Positions 28,222-36,228 of a stretch of 64,000 bases of DNA are shown piece by piece. The notes under the pieces were generated by a model. It did no database searches. It was not told the origin of the DNA and saw only the letters and a list, made by a program, of their open reading frames with translations. The position numbers were made by a program, and so were the translations under genes. The DNA lies in the NCBI RefSeq assembly GCF_015775975.1, contig NZ_CP064056.1:2046001-2110000 (forward strand). Reading direction: 5' to 3'. Within the stretch, counting starts at the first letter, position 1. Each line of letters starts with the position of its first letter. Source of the stretch: Staphylococcus lloydii (GTDB taxonomy: Bacteria; Bacillota; Bacilli; Staphylococcales; Staphylococcaceae).

Positions 28222-28440
28222 GCGTTCAAAATTAAATTTATCAGTACATTATACTTAATTTTTTACACTAATTAATCAGACCATAGACTTAGAAGAAAAA
28301 TTAATTGTTTCAAATTTACAAAGTATATAAGAAATTTTTTATCATGCCTTTTGATTTAACATTGTCGCACCCTTAGTTCATATAAAATGACAATTTCTCA
28401 AAATTATAGGGCAATCAAAACGACAATATTTTGCAGCACA

Positions 28441-28479
28441 AAAAATGAGATGAAGTTCTATTGTAGAACCCCACCTCTG
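28441..28479 (-). terminator. Terminator after pxpC
   Basis: GAGGTGGGGTTCT/AGAACTTCATCTC imperfect stem with a short loop, then TTTTTT on the minus strand. Confidence 0.8.
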
Positions 28480-28480
28480 A

Positions 28481-29485
28481 TTATTTTTGCATTTCAAGTT
28501 GCATTCTATATTCTATACCGTGGAATAATTGATTCAACCAATTATTAAACTTAATTAAATTTTCTTCTGCCGTTTCCACATCGATAAATTGGAATTTTAA
28601 TTTTTCGCTTTGATGTTTTTGACCTAATTTAGTTAGATGATAAGTTGCTATCGTTCCTATTTGAGGATAGCTGCCTAACGTGTAATGGTCATTTAATAAA
28701 ATGATGGGTGTGCCATCTCTTTTGACTTGTATCGTGCCACGTTTAACAGATTGATGCAAAGGCATATCTTCGTAATACGCTTTAACAGATTGTCCTTCAA
28801 CTAACATGCCAACCCTATTGGCTTTACTTGTAACTTTGTATTCACTCAACGTGAAACGATGTAATGCATCTTGGTCAAAATCTTCAGTGCCTTTATTTTT
28901 TATAACGTGAAAAACATCAGACATATAATTAAATGACAATGCATAACCGTCTATGCCCCAATTTGTTTGTCTCGTTTGTTCTAAATTCTCAAACAACTTG
29001 TGATGACGTTTAGAATAATTACGTTTCATATTAATCTCGTCACCTTTTTTCAAGCTTCGTCCGTGGAATCCACCAATTTTGGCTTTGAAATCTGTGGCAG
29101 TTGAACCTAACCATTCATCTAATTCAAATCCGCCACCTACAGCTAAATAAACTCTCGATGTACGTTGCGTCTCAACAAAACGTAAAACATCGCCTTTTAA
29201 CATTAAGTATAATTTATTTGGCAACACGGTTAAATCATCAGTCGTCGCTTTAAATGTCCCACCGCTTAATGCTATAAGTGTAGGTTCAGTAAAACGTATG
29301 CGTGCCATTCTATTAGTCATTTCAAGCGTTGCTTCATGTTTATCATTTGCTACAAGTCGATTAGCAATTTCGTGGGACAATGTGTCTAGCGCACCGCCCG
29401 GAATAACACCTCGGTCTTCATAACCTTGTCTACCAAAGTCTTGAAAGCTTGAAAATAATCCTTCGTCCTCTATTATGATTGACAT
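28481..29485 (-). CDS. pxpC: 5-oxoprolinase subunit C (biotin-dependent carboxyltransferase-like, KipA family)
   Basis: A 334-residue protein of the KipA/PxpC family. The start VIEDEGLFSSFQDFGRQGY and RGVIPGGALDTLSH are family signatures (usually GLxTTVQDxGRxGY and GVPxSGAxD). With PxpB and PxpA it forms the ATP-dependent 5-oxoprolinase that removes spontaneously formed 5-oxoproline by converting it to glutamate. pxpB overlaps it by 13 bases just upstream. The LamB-type PxpA subunit is not encoded in this cluster. Start ATG 29485 lies within the pxpB end. Confidence 0.85.
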   Translation of the reverse strand: MSIIIEDEGLFSSFQDFGRQGYEDRGVIPGGALDTLSHEIANRLVANDKHEATLEMTNRMARIRFTEPTLIALSGGTFKATTDDLTVLPNKLYLMLKGDVLRFVETQRTSRVYLAVGGGFELDEWLGSTATDFKAKIGGFHGRSLKKGDEINMKRNYSKRHHKLFENLEQTRQTNWGIDGYALSFNYMSDVFHVIKNKGTEDFDQDALHRFTLSEYKVTSKANRVGMLVEGQSVKAYYEDMPLHQSVKRGTIQVKRDGTPIILLNDHYTLGSYPQIGTIATYHLTKLGQKHQSEKLKFQFIDVETAEENLIKFNNWLNQLFHGIEYRMQLEMQK

Positions 29486-30180
29486 GGTTTGAAGCCTCCT
29501 AAATCTATGTCATCTTCCTTACAAGGTATAAATCTTACATTATCGCCAAGTGCAAGCTTAGTAAAATCATCTTTCTCTGGATTAAATAAAGTTTCTGGAG
29601 TATAACCAATAACAAGCCAGTCTCCATATGTATCAGTCGTATTGATGCCAGTCTTTTTCCCTTCAATAATAACAGCGCCTGCTGGAATAAAGGATTTCTG
29701 TTTCCCCGTATGATTAACAAATAAGCGTTCATCCATGCCTGTTAAATAAGGGAACCCTGGAGAATATCCCATCGTAGATACAAAATATGTACAATTTGTA
29801 TGTCGGCTAATAAAAGTTTCTAAATCAATACCATAGTATTGCAATAGTGGTTCTAAATCAGGCCCATATTCACCACCATAAACAACTGGAATGTTAGTTA
29901 TTCCTTCAGGTGTATCATCGTGAACAATTTCTAACCTAATTGAATAAACTAAATCTTTCATATATTGAAAAGGTGATTGAATATGGTGATGCTTAATCAT
30001 ACTACGCGCATCATAACAAATCATCATATCTGATTCAGTTGGCACAATTTCTGTTATAAATGGGAAATTGCGTTCTAAAAGATAGGACTTTAATGCTAAT
30101 AAGTCTTCAGTTAAATCCTTTGAGACCTTTTTCTCTATAGACACTACTATAGCTTGATCCCCTTGACTATATATTTTCAT
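29473..30180 (-). CDS. pxpB: 5-oxoprolinase subunit B (KipI family)
   Basis: A 235-residue protein of the KipI/PxpB family. YGGEYGPDLEPLLQYYGID and MGYSPGFPYLTGMDERLFVNH match the family (usually YGGxxGPDLxxVA and GFxPGFxYLxGLD). PxpB works with PxpC in the 5-oxoprolinase complex; the older name KipI comes from the B. subtilis inhibitor of the sporulation kinase KinA, a role without an obvious counterpart in non-sporulating staphylococci. A small membrane-protein gene precedes it by 22 bases. Confidence 0.87.
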   Translation of the reverse strand: MKIYSQGDQAIVVSIEKKVSKDLTEDLLALKSYLLERNFPFITEIVPTESDMMICYDARSMIKHHHIQSPFQYMKDLVYSIRLEIVHDDTPEGITNIPVVYGGEYGPDLEPLLQYYGIDLETFISRHTNCTYFVSTMGYSPGFPYLTGMDERLFVNHTGKQKSFIPAGAVIIEGKKTGINTTDTYGDWLVIGYTPETLFNPEKDDFTKLALGDNVRFIPCKEDDIDLGGFKPCQS

Positions 30181-30202
30181 ACCTGCACCTCATCATAATT
30201 TC

Positions 30203-30406
30203 TTAATGATAAAAAACATTTAATCCTTTGACTAAAAGTTGAATAATGTCACCAACCAAAAAATAAACGAATACAAATTGTATTACGCAAAAAACAATTA
30301 GCACACAATAATTTACTATCGTAGCGTAGTCTTTATGATTGTGATTAATAATCCACTTAGTAATTATCGTTACGCCAATAATTAAGCATAGCCATAAAAT
30401 TATCAT
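30203..30406 (-). CDS. Small two-helix membrane protein of unknown function
   Basis: A 67-residue protein that is nearly all membrane: hydrophobic segments at about residues 1-17 and 31-58, with the hydrophilic HNHKDY loop between. The ATG at 30406 follows GGAG by six bases, and pxpB starts 22 bases after its stop, so it is likely the first gene of a pxp transcript. I do not recognise a family. A helper role for the pxp genes or simple chance clustering are both possible. Confidence 0.6.
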   Translation of the reverse strand: MIILWLCLIIGVTIITKWIINHNHKDYATIVNYCVLIVFCVIQFVFVYFLVGDIIQLLVKGLNVFYH

Positions 30407-30549
30407 TATTTTCTCCGTTCGAGTTGTTAGTTAAGTTTAACAATATAATTTCTATTCTATAACCTTTATATCATAAGTTGTTCACTTTAGTTATTACTTT
30501 AATAATTAAATTGTGTATAGCAATGTTTTACCTTTTTTCTTTATATATT

Positions 30550-31158
30550 CTATAGATAAATTTCTACATCGGCAACCTCACGTAAACTATTTAATAGAAA
30601 AACTTTAATCTCATTATTTTGTAGTTTACGTACAAAAGTAGTCACATCATAATTTTTAATTTCTAACGAACCTTGTTCTATTAAAGTTCTCCTCATCGTG
30701 CCACGCAATAAATCATGTTCGAATTCTGGCGTATAATATTGATTGTCTTCTTCTATCATTATATTACCAATATCAAATTCTAAAATTTTACCTTTGTCAT
30801 CATGTAATAAAATAAGATCCGTTGAATGATCGTGTTGTAAATGCTCTCGATTTGTTGTTTTATGAATGAGGTTTTGTTCATTAACTGCATTATCTAAGTT
30901 GACTAAACGCGCAGTAAAGTATTGTTTGTCAGGTAGTTCTACGATTTCAAATGATAAATCCCCTTGTTGATCTATCATAATTTTTAATCTTTTACGTTGA
31001 TTTGGATAGTTTTCTAAAATTTGCGCAATCTTATTGTCCCATTGCTTTTCATCGAAATTGATACCCAATGACTTACAAGAATTTTGAATTCTTTCTTTAT
31101 GTAATGCTAAGCGTTGAATTTCATTGTTTTCGAGCCTCATCGTTTCAAATAATTTCAT
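30550..31158 (-). CDS. pabC: 4-amino-4-deoxychorismate lyase
   Basis: A 202-residue class IV PLP aminotransferase-fold protein that releases pyruvate from aminodeoxychorismate to give p-aminobenzoate for folate. MKLFETMRLENN and the lysine in IHKTTNREHLQ (the likely PLP Schiff base) fit a short PabC. It is shorter than many PabC proteins (usually 250-290 residues) but matches the form found next to pabAB in staphylococci. ATG 31158 overlaps the pabB stop as TAATG and follows GGAG, so translation is coupled. I see no clear terminator in 30407-30549. Confidence 0.87.
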   Translation of the reverse strand: MKLFETMRLENNEIQRLALHKERIQNSCKSLGINFDEKQWDNKIAQILENYPNQRKRLKIMIDQQGDLSFEIVELPDKQYFTARLVNLDNAVNEQNLIHKTTNREHLQHDHSTDLILLHDDKGKILEFDIGNIMIEEDNQYYTPEFEHDLLRGTMRRTLIEQGSLEIKNYDVTTFVRKLQNNEIKVFLLNSLREVADVEIYL

Positions 31159-32297
31159 TATAAGCACTCCAATATTTTTACTTTGTCGTTGAATTCTACT
31201 ATTTCTTTATCTGCATTCGAATCTATCGTTATACCAGCACCAACACCATAAATTGCTTGTTCGTCTATATATTGAATCGTACGAATAGGTACATTGAAAA
31301 TTGATTTGCCACTAGGCAATAGCAATCCAATCGTTCCACAATAACCATGTCTCGGTACTTGCTCTAATGATTGAATAAATTTCATTGTATTCATTTTAGG
31401 TGCACCAGTAATTGAGCCACACGGGAAGAGCGATGCCAATATTTTATTTAATGACGTTGTTTCAGCAAGTTGGCCCGTTACCATAGATGTCATCTGAAAT
31501 ACTGTATCATATTTTTCAATATGAAATAATTTGGAAACATTCACGCTATTGGTTGCTGTGATACGTGCAATATCATTTCTTAATAAGTCTACAATCATCA
31601 CGTTTTCGGCTTTATCTTTCTCAGATTGGGCCAAGGTATCATATTGCTTTTGATCGTCAGTAGGTGTAACGCCTCGTGCTATTGTCCCCTTCATAGGTTT
31701 ACTAACAATGACATTGTCGCTATTTTTAAAAGGGCCTTGTTGGAAGAATAATTCCGGTGAAGCCGAAGCAATTTTTAATTCGTCAGTATCTATCATTACC
31801 GAATAGTTTCCATTATTAGAAAGCTGCAATTGTCGATATAAATCATAAATAGGTCGTCGAATACTGTCTGTTAACCTTGTAGTATAATTAACTTGATACG
31901 TATTACCGTTAATAATTTCTTGCTGTATACGTTCAATATTCTTCGTTAATATTGCATTGGATTGTGTAAATTGGAAATGATGACATTTATCATACTCACA
32001 CGCTGCATATTCAGTTACTTGTGTTACTGAATCAAACACGTAAGCAGCTGCATAAATATATGGCGCTTGCACATTCACGACTGCCATATCTTCATTAAAA
32101 TATTTAGCCGCTTCATATGGTAAATAGAGCGTTACATATTTACCTTGGCTTTGCATCGTTTCAGCAAACGACACTACTGCGCCTACCTCACCTAAAGTCC
32201 AAGCTATTTTTTTAGCACTATAATCTGTACACTCGATATGATAAGTTTCAAAATCATCTTCACCAGTCATATAACGGTAATTAAATTGGATAGTCAC
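31158..32297 (-). CDS. pabB: Aminodeoxychorismate synthase component I
   Basis: PabB aminates chorismate to 4-amino-4-deoxychorismate with ammonia from PabA. The chorismate-binding domain shows INGNTYQVNYT, KPMKGTIARG, DLLRNDIAR and PCGSITGAPKMNTMKFI, all typical of the anthranilate/PABA synthase family. I prefer the GTG at 32297 (379 residues), six bases after CAGGTG; the GTG at 32306 lies too close to that site. Either start lies inside the end of pabA, giving translational coupling. The gene order pabA-pabB-pabC supports the folate assignment over tryptophan. Confidence 0.9.
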   Translation of the reverse strand: MTIQFNYRYMTGEDDFETYHIECTDYSAKKIAWTLGEVGAVVSFAETMQSQGKYVTLYLPYEAAKYFNEDMAVVNVQAPYIYAAAYVFDSVTQVTEYAACEYDKCHHFQFTQSNAILTKNIERIQQEIINGNTYQVNYTTRLTDSIRRPIYDLYRQLQLSNNGNYSVMIDTDELKIASASPELFFQQGPFKNSDNVIVSKPMKGTIARGVTPTDDQKQYDTLAQSEKDKAENVMIVDLLRNDIARITATNSVNVSKLFHIEKYDTVFQMTSMVTGQLAETTSLNKILASLFPCGSITGAPKMNTMKFIQSLEQVPRHGYCGTIGLLLPSGKSIFNVPIRTIQYIDEQAIYGVGAGITIDSNADKEIVEFNDKVKILECL

Positions 32298-32874
32298 AGT
32301 GCTCACCTGCTTTCGCTAAAAATAATTGTAACTGTTTATGACCATGCTGACTTAAAATTGATTCAGGATGATATTGGACACCATATATGGGCAATCGTTC
32401 ATGCTCAACTGCCATAATAATTTGTTCTTCATTATAAGCTACAATATTTAACTCTGATGGTAGTGATGGCGTATGTGCGATTAATGAATGATATCGCATA
32501 ACTTGAAAATTTTGATTTAAACCTTTAAAAATACCACTGTTTGTATGTGTTAAAGACGTTACATGTCCATGCACGGGTTTGCCACTTTTAATTATTTTAC
32601 CGCCATAATATTCAACTATTAATTGAAAACCTAAGCAAACACCAAGGATAGGTGTAGATGAAGCGAATGTTGTTATTACTTGGCTCAATATTGGATAATC
32701 ACTTGGTTTGCCTGGTCCTGGTGAGATAATAATTGCTTCAGGTTTTAAGTATTGTAATGCCCTTATATCAACTTGATCCACATCAATGACCTTGACTGGT
32801 TGCTGCGACATATTTTTTGTATAATCAACAAGATTATATGTAAATGAATCTTTATTGTCGATGACGATAATCAT
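32281..32874 (-). CDS. pabA: Aminodeoxychorismate synthase component II (glutamine amidotransferase)
   Basis: A 197-residue class I glutamine amidotransferase that supplies ammonia to PabB. The N-terminus IVIDNKDSFTYNLVDY, the oxyanion loop ISPGPGKPSDYP, the nucleophile in ILGVCLGFQLIVEYYGG and the HPESI histidine-glutamate pair are complete. Its place beside pabB and pabC points to p-aminobenzoate; such proteins can also serve anthranilate synthase. It is the first gene of pabABC and lies divergent from the riboswitch-controlled queCDE operon, 236 bases away. Confidence 0.92.
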   Translation of the reverse strand: MIIVIDNKDSFTYNLVDYTKNMSQQPVKVIDVDQVDIRALQYLKPEAIIISPGPGKPSDYPILSQVITTFASSTPILGVCLGFQLIVEYYGGKIIKSGKPVHGHVTSLTHTNSGIFKGLNQNFQVMRYHSLIAHTPSLPSELNIVAYNEEQIIMAVEHERLPIYGVQYHPESILSQHGHKQLQLFLAKAGEHCDYPI

Positions 32875-32937
32875 GTTACTACCTCTTTCATACCATTCTA
32901 TTGTTAGCCGATTAGTGCTATTATGCCAAATATCAAC

Positions 32938-32966
32938 TTGATTTTACAGTTTAAATATATTATTCT
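32938..32966 (+). promoter_or_regulatory. SigA promoter of queCDE
   Basis: TTGATT (32938-32943), 17 bases, TATTCT (32961-32966), placing the RNA start near 32973, just before the riboswitch. Confidence 0.65.
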
Positions 32967-32989
32967 AATCATCATGTAAATGAATAAAC

Positions 32990-33026
32990 AGAGGTTTCTA
33001 GCTGACACCCTCTATAAAAAACTAGA
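32990..33026 (+). ncRNA. preQ1-I riboswitch aptamer
   Basis: The stem AGAGG/CCTCT (32990-32994 with the segment ending at 33012) encloses the conserved loop with TCTAGC and CACCC, followed by the A-rich tail ATAAAAAACTAG. TCTAG (32997-33001) can pair with CTAGA (33022-33026) to close the H-type pseudoknot that binds preQ1. This is the class I aptamer pattern known from Bacillus queCDE operons. Confidence 0.92.
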
Positions 33027-33033
33027 CTTAACG

Positions 33034-33065
33034 CGTCTATCTTTTTATAGGGATAGACGTTTTTT
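33034..33065 (+). terminator. Riboswitch-controlled terminator before queC
   Basis: CGTCTATC/GATAGACG stem with six T. The alternative pairing TAGAC (33023-33027) with GTCTA (33035-33039) would form an antiterminator that uses the aptamer's own 3' strand, so preQ1 binding should favour termination. Confidence 0.88.
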
Positions 33066-33110
33066 CATGTCTTATAACAGTAGTTACTTTTAAGGAGAGC
33101 GAATTTTAAA

Positions 33111-33785
33111 ATGACCGAACAATTACTTGATAAAAATAAAGCCATTGTAGTGTTTAGTGGTGGCCAAGATAGTACGACATGCTTATTTTGGGCAAAGAAA
33201 CATTTTGATGAAGTTGAATTAGTAACTTTTAAATACGGGCAAAGACATGCTCAAGAAATCGAAGTTGCACAAGCTATAGCCGATGAACAACAGCTTAAAC
33301 ACCATGTACTTGATATGTCTTTATTATCTCAATTAACACCTAATGCTTTAACAGACCCTAATATGGCTATTGAAGCAAACGACGATGACATACCAAATAC
33401 GTTTGTCCCTGCACGTAATTTATTATTTTTATCATTTGCTGGTGCCTTAGCTTATCAACTTAATGCGAAAAACATCATCACTGGCGTATGCGAAACAGAT
33501 TTTTCTGGTTATCCAGATTGTCGTGATAGCTTTGTTAAATCTATGAATGTTACTTTAAATTTATCAATGGATAAAAACTTTGTCATTCACACACCATTGA
33601 TGTGGTTAGATAAAAAAGAAACTTGGGCATTAAGCGATGATTTAGGTGTATTAGATTACATTAGAGAACGCACTCTAACATGTTATAACGGCATTATCGG
33701 CGATGGATGCGGCACATGCCCGGCATGTAAGTTACGTGCACGTGGTTTAAACAACTATTTGGTCGAAAAAGGAGCGAATAACTAA
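33111..33785 (+). CDS. queC: 7-cyano-7-deazaguanine (preQ0) synthase
   Basis: QueC turns 7-carboxy-7-deazaguanine into preQ0 using ammonia and ATP. The PP-loop motif [12 protein letters not shown] lies near residue 17, and the C-terminal zinc site is [20 protein letters not shown]. Length 224 residues is standard. Start ATG 33111 follows AAGGAGAG. It is the first gene of queC-queD-queE; its stop overlaps the queD start by one base (TAATG). Expression is expected to fall when preQ1 is plentiful, through the upstream riboswitch. Confidence 0.96.
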   Translation: MTEQLLDKNKAIVVFSGGQDSTTCLFWAKKHFDEVELVTFKYGQRHAQEIEVAQAIADEQQLKHHVLDMSLLSQLTPNALTDPNMAIEANDDDIPNTFVPARNLLFLSFAGALAYQLNAKNIITGVCETDFSGYPDCRDSFVKSMNVTLNLSMDKNFVIHTPLMWLDKKETWALSDDLGVLDYIRERTLTCYNGIIGDGCGTCPACKLRARGLNNYLVEKGANN

Positions 33786-34210
33786 TGTTTCAACAAAACT
33801 ATCCTCAAGTAAATCATAACTACGTATTTGAATTGAATAAGGACTTTAATTTTTCAGCTGCCCATTATATTCCAAGTGAAGACGCAGGAAAATGTATGCG
33901 CACGCACGGGCATACTTATTTTGTAAACTTAACAATAGCTGGTGATGAACTTGACCACAACGGTTTTTTAGTTAATTTTAGTGATTTAAAAAAACTTGTT
34001 CACGGTTCATTCGATCATCAATTATTAAATGAATTACCAATGTTCAAAGGGAAAAGCCCTTCAACTGAAGTGGTGGCGCAAACGATTTATGAAATAATTC
34101 AAAACAACTTAGACGCTCGCTCAAACAAGCCTCACTGTCTACAAGTATATGTTCGTGAAACACCGACGAGTTATGTGGTCTATCGACCAAAGGAGCATCA
34201 AAATGGCTAA
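33785..34210 (+). CDS. queD: 6-carboxytetrahydropterin synthase
   Basis: QueD converts dihydroneopterin triphosphate to 6-carboxy-5,6,7,8-tetrahydropterin. The zinc-binding histidines are in FSAAHYI and RTHGHTYFV, the catalytic Cys in GKCMRTHG, and FDHQLLNE and STEVVAQTIYE are further family motifs. It has 141 residues. The start overlaps the queC stop, and the end overlaps the queE start by eight bases, so the three are tightly coupled. Confidence 0.95.
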   Translation: MFQQNYPQVNHNYVFELNKDFNFSAAHYIPSEDAGKCMRTHGHTYFVNLTIAGDELDHNGFLVNFSDLKKLVHGSFDHQLLNELPMFKGKSPSTEVVAQTIYEIIQNNLDARSNKPHCLQVYVRETPTSYVVYRPKEHQNG

Positions 34211-34919
34211 AATTCCTGTTCTAGAAATATTTGGACCTACGATTCAAGGCGAAGGCCGGGTAATCGGGCGTAAGACGATGTTTGTAAGAACGGCTGGTTG
34301 CGATTATCGTTGTAGTTGGTGTGATTCTAGTTTCACTTGGGACGGCAGCGCTAAAGAAGATATTCGTATGATGACTGCCGAAGAAATTTATGCAGAACTT
34401 TATGAAATTGGTGGTGACATGTTCAATCATGTCACTATTTCAGGAGGCAATCCTGCACTTATTAAAGGGATTCAAGAACTCGTGGATTTGTTTGAGACAA
34501 AAAATATTTATAGCGCATTAGAAACGCAAGGTAGTAAGTTCCAACCATGGATGACACAAATCGATGACTTAACTATCAGTCCCAAGCCTCCTAGTTCTAA
34601 AATGAAACCTAATTTATTCGTCTTAGACGAAGTAATCGCGCAATGTAAACACGACACTTTAAATTTAAAAGTAGTTATATTTGATGATGAAGATTATGAC
34701 TTTGCCAAAATGATTCATCATCGCTACCCATCAATCCCTTTTTATCTACAAGTGGGCAACCCATATTTAGATGGTGAGCACGTAGCGCAACATACTGAAA
34801 AACTTTTATCGTTATATGAAGATCTTGTCACTCGCGTCATGGAAAGTAGCGATATGAACAATGTATATGTTTTACCACAACTTCATACATTATTGTGGAG
34901 TAATAAAAAAGGGGTATAA
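34203..34919 (+). CDS. queE: 7-carboxy-7-deazaguanine synthase (radical SAM)
   Basis: QueE rearranges 6-carboxytetrahydropterin into 7-carboxy-7-deazaguanine with S-adenosylmethionine and a 4Fe-4S cluster. The cluster motif is CDYRCSWCD (Cx3CxxC), preceded by PTIQGEGRVIGRKTMFVR, and VTISGGNPAL supports SAM binding. The start is ATG 34203, eight bases after AAGGAGC; upstream in-frame codons overlap queD and lack a ribosome binding site. It has 238 residues and is the last gene of the operon. Confidence 0.95.
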   Translation: MAKIPVLEIFGPTIQGEGRVIGRKTMFVRTAGCDYRCSWCDSSFTWDGSAKEDIRMMTAEEIYAELYEIGGDMFNHVTISGGNPALIKGIQELVDLFETKNIYSALETQGSKFQPWMTQIDDLTISPKPPSSKMKPNLFVLDEVIAQCKHDTLNLKVVIFDDEDYDFAKMIHHRYPSIPFYLQVGNPYLDGEHVAQHTEKLLSLYEDLVTRVMESSDMNNVYVLPQLHTLLWSNKKGV

Positions 34920-34930
34920 GTCCCCTTGTT
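34909..34930 (+). terminator. Weak terminator-like hairpin at queE stop
   Basis: AAGGGG/CCCCTT stem that contains the queE stop codon in its loop, followed by TTGTT. Short, so only tentative. Confidence 0.45.
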
Positions 34931-35067
34931 AGCATTTTGAATTAACTTCTACGCTATGCTATACGAGTATACTAATATTACAGATAAGGGTAAGCCTCCT
35001 ATATTATTTAATGCAATATTTTATAGCGCTTAAATGCTTAGATTGTAAAATATTTTAATAATGTAAA

Positions 35068-35112
35068 CATTTAATAACAATAAAAGTTTACATTATTTAT
35101 TGTTATTAAATG
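35068..35112 (+). repeat. Perfect AT-rich inverted repeat before the membrane-protein gene
   Basis: CATTTAATAACAATAA (35068-35083) recurs as its exact reverse complement at 35097-35112; one more base pairs inside, leaving an 11-base centre. It overlaps the region just upstream of the extended -10 element at 35130-35138. It has no T tract and so does not look like a terminator. Confidence 0.7.
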
Positions 35113-35129
35113 CTTAATGAGACATATAT

Positions 35130-35138
35130 TGGTATAAT
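35130..35138 (+). promoter_or_regulatory. Extended -10 promoter of the 35172 gene
   Basis: TGGTATAAT is a perfect extended -10 element. No good -35 box is seen at the right distance; the inverted repeat occupies that place. Confidence 0.55.
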
Positions 35139-35171
35139 ACTTCAATGAACGATTAATGTAAGGAGACCAAA

Positions 35172-35759
35172 ATGCTAATATCTATTATCATCAACATAAT
35201 AGTTACAGTCGTCATATTAGGTTATGACCTGTATCGCCAGAATTTCAAACAACTTAAGTATAGCTCTATTCTCATTGCAATTACTGTTAATGGTCTTATT
35301 AATTTATTTATAAGCGGTGAATATGATTTTATTACGTTCACTTTTATATTGTCATTAATTATTTGGACACTACTACAACTTTACATAAATAATAAAGTTC
35401 GCGTCTTATTTATTGAAGATCAAAAATTCATAGCGGCTGTACTTACAATTATTTTAAGCACAGCTACTATTCTTGCTTACGATACGAGCCACGACTCCTA
35501 TTATATGTCTGTCCCATATCTAGCACCTACAATATCGTTGATTGGCGCCATATTTCTCTTTTATAGTACATTCAAACCAACTGAGAAAGCGCAATTTCAC
35601 TTTATTAAACGTGTAAAAAATCCTATTTTAGTTGGCCATATACTTTATATTCTATCCTTTGCGGTAATGATGTTATTGACGCCATATTGGTATGCCTTCA
35701 TTTTAATATATATCCTTTTCATTCTATTTGTTTTATGGCAAAAGATATTTAAAAATTAA
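35172..35759 (+). CDS. Membrane protein of unknown function
   Basis: A 195-residue protein with six predicted membrane segments (about residues 1-18, 29-47, 53-71, 84-102, 115-131 and 150-190, the last one double). ATG 35172 follows AAGGAGA by five bases. No motif or family is clear to me. A short KPTEKAQFHFIKRVKNP loop is the main hydrophilic feature. Its upstream region has a striking perfect inverted repeat, so the gene may be under dedicated control. The next gene, also for a membrane protein, starts 70 bases downstream. Confidence 0.7.
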   Translation: MLISIIINIIVTVVILGYDLYRQNFKQLKYSSILIAITVNGLINLFISGEYDFITFTFILSLIIWTLLQLYINNKVRVLFIEDQKFIAAVLTIILSTATILAYDTSHDSYYMSVPYLAPTISLIGAIFLFYSTFKPTEKAQFHFIKRVKNPILVGHILYILSFAVMMLLTPYWYAFILIYILFILFVLWQKIFKN

Positions 35760-35829
35760 AATGATTATTTAAATTACTTTAGTGGTATATATAAATAATA
35801 ATTAAATTATAAAAAGGAGGCCGATTGCT

Positions 35830-36081
35830 ATGGGCTTTATTCTCATGTTAATCGTCGGTGGTTTAATAGGTTGGATTGCTGGCGGAATTTTAGGCAAAGA
35901 TATTCCTGGAGGTATTCTTGGTAATATAATTGCTGGTATTGTAGGTTCAGCTTTAGGTTCTTGGTTACTAGGCGATTGGGGTTGGCATTTAGGTGGCATT
36001 GCTATCTTCCCAGCACTGATTGGTACAATTATTCTAGTAGCTGTTGCGTCATTTATTTTAGGTAAATTGCGTAAAAAATAA
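35830..36081 (+). CDS. GlsB/YeaQ/YmgE-family stress-response membrane protein
   Basis: An 83-residue, Gly-rich protein with three membrane segments. GGLIGWIAGGILGKDIPGGILGNIIAGIVGSALGSWL (shown here as the region from residue 10 to 46) is the pattern of the transglycosylase-associated GlsB/YeaQ/YmgE family, small membrane proteins often induced by general or envelope stress. ATG 35830 follows AAGGAGG by nine bases. I see no good SigB promoter directly upstream. A bidirectional terminator follows. Confidence 0.85.
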   Translation: MGFILMLIVGGLIGWIAGGILGKDIPGGILGNIIAGIVGSALGSWLLGDWGWHLGGIAIFPALIGTIILVAVASFILGKLRKK

Positions 36082-36150
36082 TCAGCAGCATAATGCTAAC
36101 ATTTTGCTGATTAAAACTAATATGAGATATTAATATCAATTCTCAAAATA

Positions 36151-36183
36151 AGAGAGCTTATCCATTATGGATAAGCTCTCTTA
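36151..36183. terminator. Bidirectional terminator between the GlsB-type and GT2 genes
   Basis: AGAGAGCTTATCC/GGATAAGCTCTCT between convergent genes. Confidence 0.9.
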
Positions 36184-36228
36184 TTATTTAACATCTTACA
36201 ATTGTCTCGTACATAGTTGGAAAAGCAC

